Below are positions 7,806-14,721 of a DNA stretch of 24,873 nt, in pieces. How positions within the stretch are numbered: the first letter of the stretch is position 1; every line of letters starts with the position of its first letter. The notes below the pieces were generated by a model that had not been told where the DNA came from, made no database searches, and worked only from the letters and a program-made list of their open reading frames with translations. Source of the stretch: CAZTAR01 sp043813895 (GTDB lineage Bacteria > Planctomycetota > Phycisphaerae > UBA1845 > UTPLA1); NCBI GenBank assembly GCA_043813895.1, contig JBDRKQ010000152.1, positions 1-24,873 of the forward strand. The letters run 5' to 3'. Position numbers and translations under genes: made by a program.

Positions 7806-8399
7806 ATGACCCGAAGAGGCAAACGGATGCTGACCGCCGGGGCCCTGCTGGGGCTCGGCTTGTTGTCCGCGCTGGATCATGCGGGCGTCTTCGGGTATCG
7901 CGGCAGTCGGCGGGCAGGCTTTCATGGTGCTATCGCCACCGTCACCTACGCCGCCGACGGCGACACGATCGACGTAGGCCTCCCCGACGGTCGCCGCGCC
8001 GTCACGCGGATTCGCCTCTGGGGCGTGGACTGCCCGGAAATCGCCCACGGCGAGCGGGAAGAGGACGCCTACTTCGGCCGCGAGGCGATGGCGTTTGTGC
8101 AGGAGCACGTCGTCGGTCGACGCGTCCGTTTGGAATTGGACCCGATCCGCTCGCTCCGGGATCGCTACGGCCGGTTGCTCGCCTACGTGTACTTCGATGA
8201 CACAGGTGAGATGCTCAACGAAATCCTGGTTGCCCGAGGTTTGGCCTACGCCGATCGGCGTTTCCGCCACGTGTTCAAGGATCGGCTCGTGAAGGTCGAG
8301 AAGAAGGCGATGCGAGAACGCGTCGGCCTGTGGGCGGGAGTGAAGCCCGAGCAAATGCCTGCCTGGCGACAGAGGATGGATACGGCCGCGGCGCGGTGA
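7806..8399 (+). CDS. Thermonuclease-like (SNase-fold) protein, exported or membrane-anchored
   Basis: A 197-residue protein with a short N-terminal hydrophobic segment (after MTRRGKR, about residues 8-23), probably a signal peptide or anchor, and a staphylococcal-nuclease domain from about residue 42. The active-site pattern is complete by eye: DGDT (Asp51/Asp53, metal), RIRLWGVDCPE (Arg70, Asp75, Glu78) and DRYGRLLAYVYF (Arg123). The expected activity is calcium-dependent phosphodiester cleavage outside the cytoplasm, perhaps for nucleic acid scavenging. The start at 7806 is chosen over 7659 because the earlier one lies within lysC and adds no domain sequence. Its stop at 8399 abuts the stop of the convergent transposase gene with no spacer. 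Confidence 0.85.
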   Translation: MTRRGKRMLTAGALLGLGLLSALDHAGVFGYRGSRRAGFHGAIATVTYAADGDTIDVGLPDGRRAVTRIRLWGVDCPEIAHGEREEDAYFGREAMAFVQEHVVGRRVRLELDPIRSLRDRYGRLLAYVYFDDTGEMLNEILVARGLAYADRRFRHVFKDRLVKVEKKAMRERVGLWAGVKPEQMPAWRQRMDTAAAR

Positions 8400-8981
8400 C
8401 TACCTGCGGCCGCTCCACGCCCCGCGGCGGGGACGAACAAAGGCTAATGCCGGCGAAGAGACTCCCTCCTTTACTGGGTTGTTCTCAACGTACCGAATCG
8501 TGCGCTCGACCGCTTCTGCCGTGCTGAGGAACTTCTTGTAGCGGTCGTTGCTCCAGACGGGATGATCGTCTGGTATGTCCGCTGAACGGCGAAGCCTGAT
8601 TGCTGAGGCCCTCCGCAATTCGTCGTGCATTGTCTCTGCCTTGTCGCGGTGTTTTCGTATGACGAGATGTGCATGGTTTGACAGAATCGCGCATGCCCAA
8701 CACGTGTAGCGCCGAGTGTCCATGACTTGAGCGAACGCCTCGGCGATGGCTTGCCGTTTGGCGGCGTCGAACCAGAGAACGTCGTGTTCGAGCAGGTCGC
8801 GGGCCTGGGCGTGGAACGACCGCAATTCCACTCGGGAAGGCTGAACAGCCTTTCGCCCGTAGTGGATCGGACCCAACGGCAAGAGCTTGCCCGCCCTGAT
8901 ATCCTTCGAGAGGCTCCCTCGCGGGTCGTTGGGAAGCCAGTGCCCGTAGCCTGTCAGAATCAGGTGATGGGCGATAACCAT
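8400..8981 (-). CDS. REP-associated tyrosine (Y1) transposase-like protein
   Basis: A 193-residue protein of the IS200/IS605-like Y1 transposase superfamily, closest in layout to RAYT proteins, the domesticated relatives that act on palindromic REP sequences. The domain begins HLILTGYGHWLPNDPRG. The metal-binding HUH motif is SNHAHLVI (His103, His105). The C-terminal helix VERTIRYVENNPVKEG carries Tyr164, the candidate nucleophile. The C-terminus is Arg-rich. The frame is intact and full length, so it may be active. The ATG at 8981 is preferred; a GTG at 9029 would add 16 residues encoded by repeat-like sequence. No terminal inverted repeats of a normal IS were found, as expected for a RAYT. 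It lies directly between the nuclease gene and valS, and valS holds REP-like palindromes. Confidence 0.82.
   Translation of the reverse strand: MVIAHHLILTGYGHWLPNDPRGSLSKDIRAGKLLPLGPIHYGRKAVQPSRVELRSFHAQARDLLEHDVLWFDAAKRQAIAEAFAQVMDTRRYTCWACAILSNHAHLVIRKHRDKAETMHDELRRASAIRLRRSADIPDDHPVWSNDRYKKFLSTAEAVERTIRYVENNPVKEGVSSPALAFVRPRRGAWSGRR
8748..8765 (+). repeat. 18-base repeat copy inside the RAYT gene
   Basis: The 18-mer GGCTTGCCGTTTGGCGGC occurs here inside the transposase coding region (encoding part of AAKRQAIAEA on the minus strand) and again, identical, at 9069-9086 outside it. A related inverted copy is at 9010-9027. Confidence 0.7.
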
Positions 8982-9009
8982 GGGGACGATGGTATTCGAG
9001 TCGGCATAA

Positions 9010-9086
9010 TCCGCCAGACGGCAAGTCACGGTGAAAGGTTGTTTCGCGTGAGAGACGTGCTGGACCTTGGCTTGCCGTTTGGCGGC
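9010..9086. repeat. Imperfect inverted repeat at the RAYT 5' end / valS upstream region
   Basis: The arms are 9010-9027 and 9069-9086 (GGCTTGCCGTTTGGCGGC), matching as reverse complements at 15 of 18 positions with 41 bases between them. The pair covers the 5' side of the transposase gene and ends 60 bases before valS. This resembles a REP/BIME-type inverted pair next to a RAYT. It could equally act as a regulatory hairpin for either divergent gene. Confidence 0.5.
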
Positions 9087-9146
9087 CTACTCTCAATAAT
9101 GCGGGATTCCGCACACGCGAACAGAGCATAGGAAAGAGCACCACCG

Positions 9147-12100
9147 ATGGCTAAAGCCGCATCAAAATCGTACGACCCCGCCGCGACGGAGAAGCGGGTC
9201 TGGGACTTCTGGATAGAGGGCGGATACTTCCACCCCACGCCCGATGATCGCCCGCGCGATAAGCGATACTGCATCATGATCCCGCTACCGAACGTAACGG
9301 CGGCGCTGCACCTGGGTCACGCGCTGAACAACACCTTGCAGGACATTCTGACGCGGCTGAAGCGGATGCAGGGGTGCAACACCTTGTGGATGCTCGGCAC
9401 GGACCATGCGGGCATCGCCACGCAGGCGACGGTCGAGAAGGCGATCCTCAAAAACGAAGGGAAGAACCGGCACGACCTCGGGCGTGATGAAATGGTCCGG
9501 CGAATCTGGGACTGGAAGCACAAGTTCGGCGGGCGGATCATCGAACAACTCAAGATCATGGGCTGCTCGGGCGACTACGAGCGCGAGCGGTTCACGCTCG
9601 ACGAAGGCTGCGCGAAGGCCGTGCGGCACACGTTCTTCAAGCTGTTTCGCGACGGGCTGATCTACCGCGGCAAACGGCTCGTGAACTGGGACACGCAACT
9701 CAAGACCGCCGTGGCGGACGACGAGGTCTATCACGAGACGGTCAAAGGGCACTTCTGGCATTTCAAGTATCCCGTGATCGACCCGAAGCCGGGTGAGCCG
9801 ACGCACGTCCACATCGCCACGACGCGGCCAGAGACGATGCTGGGCGATACAGCGGTGGCAGTGCATCCGAAGCCGGATGTCGAGCTGGACCGTCTTGAAG
9901 CGGAGTTCAAGGAGAAGCTCGTCAAGGTGCCGGCGAAGGAGAAGCCTGACGTGCAGGCGGCGCTGGAAAACCTGGCGGAGCGACGCCAGACGCTGCTGCC
10001 CACGCTGCTAAAGCTGCGGGACATGGCGGGCGACGGGCGGATGGTGACGTTGCCGCTGGTGGATCGGCCGATCCCGCTCATCTGCGACGAGTGGGCGAAG
10101 CCGGAGCTTGGCAGCGGGTGCGTGAAGATCACGCCGGCACACGACCCGAACGACTACGAGGTCGGCCTGCGGCACGACCTGCCGATGGTCAACGTGATGA
10201 CGGAGGACGGGAAGGTCGCGAAGATCGTCGAGCCGGACGAGTCGGTCAATCCCAACTCGGAGAAGTACGAAGGGCTGGCGTTCGCAACGAAGGGCCGAGA
10301 GAAGGTCGTGGCGGACCTGGAGGCGCTCGGGCTGGTCGAGCGGATCGAGGACCACGTGGTCGAGATCGGCCACAGCGACCGGAGCAAGGCCCGGATCGAG
10401 CCGTTCCTGAGCGATCAATGGTTCGTGAAGATGGGCGACCTGACGGAAGCAGAGGCGGCCGGAGTCCAGAGCGACTACTTCAAGAACTACTGGAAGTCGA
10501 AAAGCCTAGAAGAGCCGCGGACACGCGCCGAGGAGCCGCGGACTTCAGTCCGCGCGGTCGCCCGAACACCAAGTGCACCCGACACCGAGGATGAGCCGCG
10601 GACTTCAGTCCGCGCGGCCGTTCGCGCTGGAGAACCACCCGAACACGCCAAGAAGTACCCAGGCTTGTGCCAAATCGCCATGGACGCAGCGGCGGACGGA
10701 CGCGTCAAGTTCCACCCGGCGCGTTACGAGAAGACCTACCTGGACTGGCTCGCCGAGAAACGAGACTGGTGCATCAGCAGGCAGCTTTGGTGGGGGCACA
10801 GGATTCCCGTGTGGTATCTTGAGTGGGCGGGACCTGTGGCATTTGATCCCAGCGACTCACAGATCGTCAAGTACGATCTGCCGTTTCTGACTCCCGATGA
10901 AAACCAGCACGTTGTCCCGCAGGTTGTACGCAAGCGAGAAGACGGCCGCATCTTCATCGCGTTTTGTGTGGAGCCAGGATTCCCAGGCATTGAGAAGAAA
11001 CTAAGCGCACATGACGCGGAGCAAGACCCCGACGTTCTCGACACGTGGTTCAGTTCCGCCTTGTGGCCACATTCGACGTTGGGTTGGCCGGGGGAGGATG
11101 ATGGCGAGGGGGACGCCAATGGTGGGACTGGCGCCGCGCGGACTGAAGTCCGCGGCTCTTCTGAGGCTGCCGGCGTTTCCAAGACGCCTTTGTTGGACTT
11201 CTGGTATCCCACGAGTGTGCTGATTACCGCTCGGGAGATCATCACGCTTTGGGTCGCGCGGATGGTGATGACCGGGCTGTACAACGTCAACGACATCCCT
11301 TTCAGCGACGTGATCATCCACACGGTCATCCAGGACGGCCAGGGCCGGAAGATGAGCAAGACGCTGGGCAACGGAGTCGATCCGCAGGACATCATCGAGG
11401 AATACGGCGCGGACGCCCTGCGGTTCACGCTGGCCGACCAGGCGACGGAGACGCAGGACATCCGATTGCCCGTCACGCCCAAGAAGCTGCCGGACGGCCG
11501 GACAATCAACGTCAGTGAGCGATTCGAGAAGGGCCGGAACTTCTGCAACAAGCTCTGGCAGGCGGCGACCGGCTTCGTGATGAACAACCTGGACGGCTAC
11601 GCCCCCGAGCCGCTCGATCCGGGGACGCTGCGGCTAGAGGACCGGTGGATCCTGTCGCGGATGACGGCCTGCCTGCAGGACCTCGACGACGCGCTGGGTC
11701 GGTACCGTTTCAGCGAGTCGATGGGCGTTCTGTACCGTTTCATGTGGGACGAGTATTGCAGTTGGTACATCGAGATGGTCAAGTCGCGGTTGTTTGGCGC
11801 GACGGGCGCTGCGGACCGTTCCGCCCAGCAGGTCCTCGTGTACGTGCTCGACCAGCTCTTGCGGATGCTGCACCCGTTTATTCCGTTTGTCACGGAGGCG
11901 ACGTGGGAGAAGCTGAACGAATCCGCGCCGCGACGGGGACTGCGAACGATCAGTGACGGCGAGCCGGCACTCGTGACGGCGGCGTGGCCGAAGGTGGACG
12001 CGGCATTGCGCGACGAGCAGGTCGAAGCGGATATGGCGGTGTTGCACGCGATCATCAAGAGCGTGCGCGAAATCCGCACGGACGTGAACGACTTCCGCGG

Positions 12101-12515
12101 GCGGAACAAGCAGCCGTCGGTGCGGACGCTGCCGAGCGCGACGGTGCGTGCCGATGCCGCGACGTGTCGATTGGTGGACACGTACCGCGCATTCGTGATG
12201 CCGCTGGCGGGGTGTGACGCGCTGGAGGCGGGGGCGGACGCCGTGAAGCCACAAGGCGCGCTGAGTCGCGTAGAAGGCAATGTAGAAGTTTACGCACCTG
12301 TCGCGGAACTGGTGGACCTCGCGAAGGTGAAGCAGGCCGAGCAAGCGAAACTGGAGGAGGCTCGCGCCGCGCTTGCGCGTGCGGAGAAGCAGCTTTCCAA
12401 CGAAAACTTCGTCAAGCGGGCCGATTCCGCCGTCGTCGCGCAGGCGAGGCAGCGAGCCGCCGACTTGTCAAGTCAGATTCGCCTGATCGAGCAGCATCTT
12501 TCCGACCTGGAGTAA
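9147..12515 (+). CDS. valS: Valyl-tRNA synthetase with in-frame repeat insertions
   Basis: A 1122-residue class I aminoacyl-tRNA synthetase that charges tRNA-Val; bacterial ValRS is usually about 870-950 residues. In order: N-terminal KRVWDFWIEGGYF; PLPNVTAALHLGHALN with the HIGH-type motif HLGH at 55-58; the CP1 editing domain (ATTRPETMLGDTAVAVHP); DQWFVKM; WCISRQLWWGHRIPVWY; VLDTWFSSALWPHSTLGWP; KMSKT at 735-739; the anticodon-binding domain (DRWILSRM onward); and a C-terminal tRNA-binding coiled coil (about 1055-1122). The excess length has three parts. A helical segment (about 244-298) replaces a short loop in the editing domain. A segment at about 456-496 is built from a palindromic repeat, and another at about 653-680 holds the same repeat inverted. 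Both repeat segments fall in variable surface loops and all catalytic motifs are intact, so the enzyme should work. A weak AGGAA precedes the start. Confidence 0.96.
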   Translation: MAKAASKSYDPAATEKRVWDFWIEGGYFHPTPDDRPRDKRYCIMIPLPNVTAALHLGHALNNTLQDILTRLKRMQGCNTLWMLGTDHAGIATQATVEKAILKNEGKNRHDLGRDEMVRRIWDWKHKFGGRIIEQLKIMGCSGDYERERFTLDEGCAKAVRHTFFKLFRDGLIYRGKRLVNWDTQLKTAVADDEVYHETVKGHFWHFKYPVIDPKPGEPTHVHIATTRPETMLGDTAVAVHPKPDVELDRLEAEFKEKLVKVPAKEKPDVQAALENLAERRQTLLPTLLKLRDMAGDGRMVTLPLVDRPIPLICDEWAKPELGSGCVKITPAHDPNDYEVGLRHDLPMVNVMTEDGKVAKIVEPDESVNPNSEKYEGLAFATKGREKVVADLEALGLVERIEDHVVEIGHSDRSKARIEPFLSDQWFVKMGDLTEAEAAGVQSDYFKNYWKSKSLEEPRTRAEEPRTSVRAVARTPSAPDTEDEPRTSVRAAVRAGEPPEHAKKYPGLCQIAMDAAADGRVKFHPARYEKTYLDWLAEKRDWCISRQLWWGHRIPVWYLEWAGPVAFDPSDSQIVKYDLPFLTPDENQHVVPQVVRKREDGRIFIAFCVEPGFPGIEKKLSAHDAEQDPDVLDTWFSSALWPHSTLGWPGEDDGEGDANGGTGAARTEVRGSSEAAGVSKTPLLDFWYPTSVLITAREIITLWVARMVMTGLYNVNDIPFSDVIIHTVIQDGQGRKMSKTLGNGVDPQDIIEEYGADALRFTLADQATETQDIRLPVTPKKLPDGRTINVSERFEKGRNFCNKLWQAATGFVMNNLDGYAPEPLDPGTLRLEDRWILSRMTACLQDLDDALGRYRFSESMGVLYRFMWDEYCSWYIEMVKSRLFGATGAADRSAQQVLVYVLDQLLRMLHPFIPFVTEATWEKLNESAPRRGLRTISDGEPALVTAAWPKVDAALRDEQVEADMAVLHAIIKSVREIRTDVNDFRGRNKQPSVRTLPSATVRADAATCRLVDTYRAFVMPLAGCDALEAGADAVKPQGALSRVEGNVEVYAPVAELVDLAKVKQAEQAKLEEARAALARAEKQLSNENFVKRADSAVVAQARQRAADLSSQIRLIEQHLSDLE
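10512..10620 (+). repeat. Palindromic dispersed repeat, two full copies and one partial, inside valS
   Basis: The core CGCGGACTTCAGTCCGCG is a perfect 8-base inverted repeat around TC. Full copies occupy 10533-10560 and 10593-10620 (cores 10537-10554 and 10597-10614), spaced exactly 60 bases, and a truncated copy (GAGCCGCGGA) begins at 10512. All are read in the same frame, each full copy giving EPRTSVRA, and lie between the DQWFVKM and DGRVKFHPARYEKTY segments of ValRS. The 60-base period suggests insertion followed by tandem duplication. Confidence 0.88.
11133..11160 (-). repeat. Inverted copy of the palindromic repeat inside valS
   Basis: The same palindromic element in the opposite orientation, core CGCGGACTGAAGTCCGCG at 11137-11154, followed by GGCTC as in the reverse complement of the other copies. 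It is read in frame as ARTEVRGS and sits between the STLGWPGE and LDFWYPTSV segments of ValRS, a loop that is short in ordinary ValRS. The presence of both orientations indicates an independent insertion, not just local duplication. Confidence 0.85.
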
Positions 12516-12618
12516 CTGCCCTGGAATCAAGGCGTTGCGCCCGGCCTTGCAATCCCGGGGGCCTGCCATTAGGCTCTGCGCAGGACCACGCGGACGCGGC
12601 AATTGGGAGGCGGCTTCC

Positions 12619-13014
12619 ATGGAAGTGCGGGTCGATCTTGCTCGGATCGTGATACAGGACACGAGCGACCAGCAGATCATCTTCTTGCGAGAACATGACG
12701 GCGAGCGCGAGTTTCCGATCGTGATCGGAGACGCCGAGGCGCTGGCCATTGACCGCCGCCTGAAGGGATACAAGCGTGCGCGGCCGATGACGCACGACCT
12801 CATGTCCGACCTCATTCAGGCGCTCGGTGCGGAACTCGAAAAAATCGTCGTCAACGACTTGAAGAATCATACGTTCTACGCAAAACTGGTTCTGCGTTCC
12901 CGAGGGGAGATCATCGAGATCGACTCGCGGCCTTCAGACGCGATCGCCCTCGGAGTGGCGAGCGATACAGCGATATTCGTCAACGAACACGTCCTGCGTG
13001 AGGTCTGCCAATAG
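12619..13014 (+). CDS. Bifunctional nuclease family (DUF151) protein
   Basis: A 131-residue small cytosolic protein of the DUF151 / bifunctional nuclease family. Family features are visible along the whole length: EVRVDLARIVIQD at the N-terminus, QIIFLREHDGEREFPIVIGDAEALAI, RPMTHDLMSDLIQALGAELEKIVVNDL, TFYAKLVL and the signature IDSRPSDAIALGVASDTAIFV. Some members show DNase and RNase activity in vitro, but the physiological role is not settled. The ATG at 12619 is chosen because GGGAGG lies at 12605-12610, eight bases upstream, and because the family begins there; an earlier ATG at 12535 would only add unrelated residues. It follows valS by about 100 bases in the same direction. Confidence 0.92.
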   Translation: MEVRVDLARIVIQDTSDQQIIFLREHDGEREFPIVIGDAEALAIDRRLKGYKRARPMTHDLMSDLIQALGAELEKIVVNDLKNHTFYAKLVLRSRGEIIEIDSRPSDAIALGVASDTAIFVNEHVLREVCQ

Positions 13015-13070
13015 CAGCGGCATCCCGAGGTGGACGACTGCAGGTTTATGATGCACAGGTCAAAACGGCA

Positions 13071-14510
13071 ATGACTCAGACGAAACACTCGTGCGCGATG
13101 ATGCCGCGTTTTCTCGCACATGTGAGAAAGACGCTCTTGCAGCACCCTCGCGCCGGCGGCGAGTTGGCCGTGAGCCAGTGCCCGGCCGTCGTCGATGTCA
13201 TGGGCGGCATCGGTGAGGACACGGGCTCGCTGGTCCTGACCGCCACGCTATCGGAGTCATTCATTGCCGCCGCCTGGCAGACGCAGGATCGCATCCTGCA
13301 CGTGCGCTTTGCGGACGAAGCCAACAAGGGTCCGCTTCTCGACTTCGGCCTGCCGATCGCGGAGATCCGGAATGCCGAGAAGACCGCCAAGGGTCTGCTC
13401 GATCGATGCCGCGAGGCCGGAGGCGACTGGGCCGCGACAACGTGTCGCACACTCGCCCAGGCCGTCCGCGAGTCTATGATCCCGAGCAGCAATTCGGGCT
13501 TGATGATTCTCCTGCAATCGGGTTTTTCACCGCAGGCCGATCTCGGCCGACCCGCCGTGCAGGCCGCCGCCACAATCGACGTGCTGTGCAAGCTGTTCGG
13601 TTCCAGTGCGGATCGGCTTCAGCAGAGCCGCCTGTGTGCTGGGGTCGTCGAACACTGCACCGGGCTTTACGGCGTACGCACGCCGATGGCGGCGTTGTGC
13701 GGTTCGCCCGACGGGTCGCTCTTGCAGCTTCGGTTTTATCCGCAGCCAATCTGTCAATCGCTCCAGTTGCCGGAGAACGTCGCAATCATGGCGGCCCGGA
13801 CGCGCCTCGCGCGCCCTACGACGCACGGGCGTATGATCAATACGCGTACCTGCACCGAGATGGGCCGGCGAATAATCCTCGCCCTCCAGCAGCGAGACGG
13901 GATGAACGTGGACGCTGCTCGAAGCCGGCTGTCATCCATCACGCCGCCGGAGTATGTCGAGCGATACCGCGACCGGATGCCCTCGAAGATCACGGGCAAG
14001 AACTTTGTCGCACAGTTCGGCGAGCCAAGAGGCCTCAACGGCGAGATCGATCCGAAGACGGTGTACAAGGTGCGGTCTCGCGCCGAGCACCACATATACG
14101 AGAATCGCCGCGTTCACGAATTCGTCACTCACCTCGCAATGGCCCGGCGGAGCGGCTCCGCCGACTCACTCGTGCAGGCGGGCGAGTTGATGTACGCGTC
14201 CCACTGGAGCCATAGCCAGCGCTGCGGCATCGGCGGCGTCGAACCAGACCAACTGGTCGGTTTCATTAGAAAGGCGGGGCCGGCTGCCGGTCTCTTCGGC
14301 GCCAAGGTGACCGCCGGCGGCGACGGCGGCGAGATCGTCATCCTGATGCGAGACGACGAACGCGCGCGGGCGGCGCTCGTTAGCGCGGTCGCCGAGGCGG
14401 AGGCGTTGGCCGACCACAAGATACACACCTGGGATGGTTCCATCGGCGGTGCAGACTTCTTTGAACCGCCAAGGCTGGCTGATCCCGCTGAGAAAGCCGG
14501 GATTGCGTAA
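13071..14510 (+). CDS. Galactokinase/arabinokinase-like GHMP protein with degenerate active site
   Basis: A 479-residue protein whose layout matches the galactokinase branch of the GHMP kinases, closest by eye to plant-type L-arabinokinase: VDVMGGIGEDTGSLVL (41-56), YKVRSRAEHHIYENRRV (332-348), SHWSHSQRCGIGG (377-389) and GLFGAKVTAGGDGGEIVIL (407-425, glycine-rich motif 3). Several key positions differ. The PGR of motif 1 is PAV. The Ser-rich phosphate loop (normally GLSSSAA) is replaced by a stretch around 151-165. The GIMDQM motif with the catalytic Asp is GVRTPM, putting Thr204 where Asp is expected. The fold is probably kept, but ordinary sugar kinase chemistry is doubtful. It might bind a sugar or nucleotide, or use an altered mechanism. 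It is convergent with the epimerase gene. The ATG at 13071 is the first start; ATGs at 13098 and 13101 are alternatives, and no clear ribosome binding site was seen. Confidence 0.72.
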   Translation: MTQTKHSCAMMPRFLAHVRKTLLQHPRAGGELAVSQCPAVVDVMGGIGEDTGSLVLTATLSESFIAAAWQTQDRILHVRFADEANKGPLLDFGLPIAEIRNAEKTAKGLLDRCREAGGDWAATTCRTLAQAVRESMIPSSNSGLMILLQSGFSPQADLGRPAVQAAATIDVLCKLFGSSADRLQQSRLCAGVVEHCTGLYGVRTPMAALCGSPDGSLLQLRFYPQPICQSLQLPENVAIMAARTRLARPTTHGRMINTRTCTEMGRRIILALQQRDGMNVDAARSRLSSITPPEYVERYRDRMPSKITGKNFVAQFGEPRGLNGEIDPKTVYKVRSRAEHHIYENRRVHEFVTHLAMARRSGSADSLVQAGELMYASHWSHSQRCGIGGVEPDQLVGFIRKAGPAAGLFGAKVTAGGDGGEIVILMRDDERARAALVSAVAEAEALADHKIHTWDGSIGGADFFEPPRLADPAEKAGIA

Positions 14511-14563
14511 CCGAGACACGCGTCAACGGGTGCTGAGGCGGCTTCCAGATGGCCCGCCAAACT

Positions 14564-14672
14564 CACAGATCGCAATCTCCACCCTCGTCAATCGATCAAC
14601 CAAGCCCGCGTAGCGCCAGCGATCACGGGATCATGACAAAGTTGTGCGTAAGGGTGGGGCTTGCGATCTGTG
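14564..14672. repeat. Long inverted repeat between convergent genes
   Basis: The arms at 14564-14585 and 14651-14672 are reverse complements at 20 of 22 positions (the left arm begins CACAGATCGCAA) and enclose 65 bases. The structure lies entirely in the 211-base gap between the stop codons of the GHMP gene and the epimerase gene, so it could end transcription from both sides or be a small non-autonomous element or structured RNA. There is no U-tract of the classical terminator type. Confidence 0.6.
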
Positions 14673-14721
14673 GGCTTACCTGCGCGACAGCGTGAAACTG
14701 TGTCGTACCCGTATCCCGAAC

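Noticed and set aside
10736..12344. Long minus-strand frames (283, 227 and 236 codons) opposite valS
   Set aside because: They are antisense shadows of the ValRS coding sequence, with Ser/Arg-rich products and no motifs.
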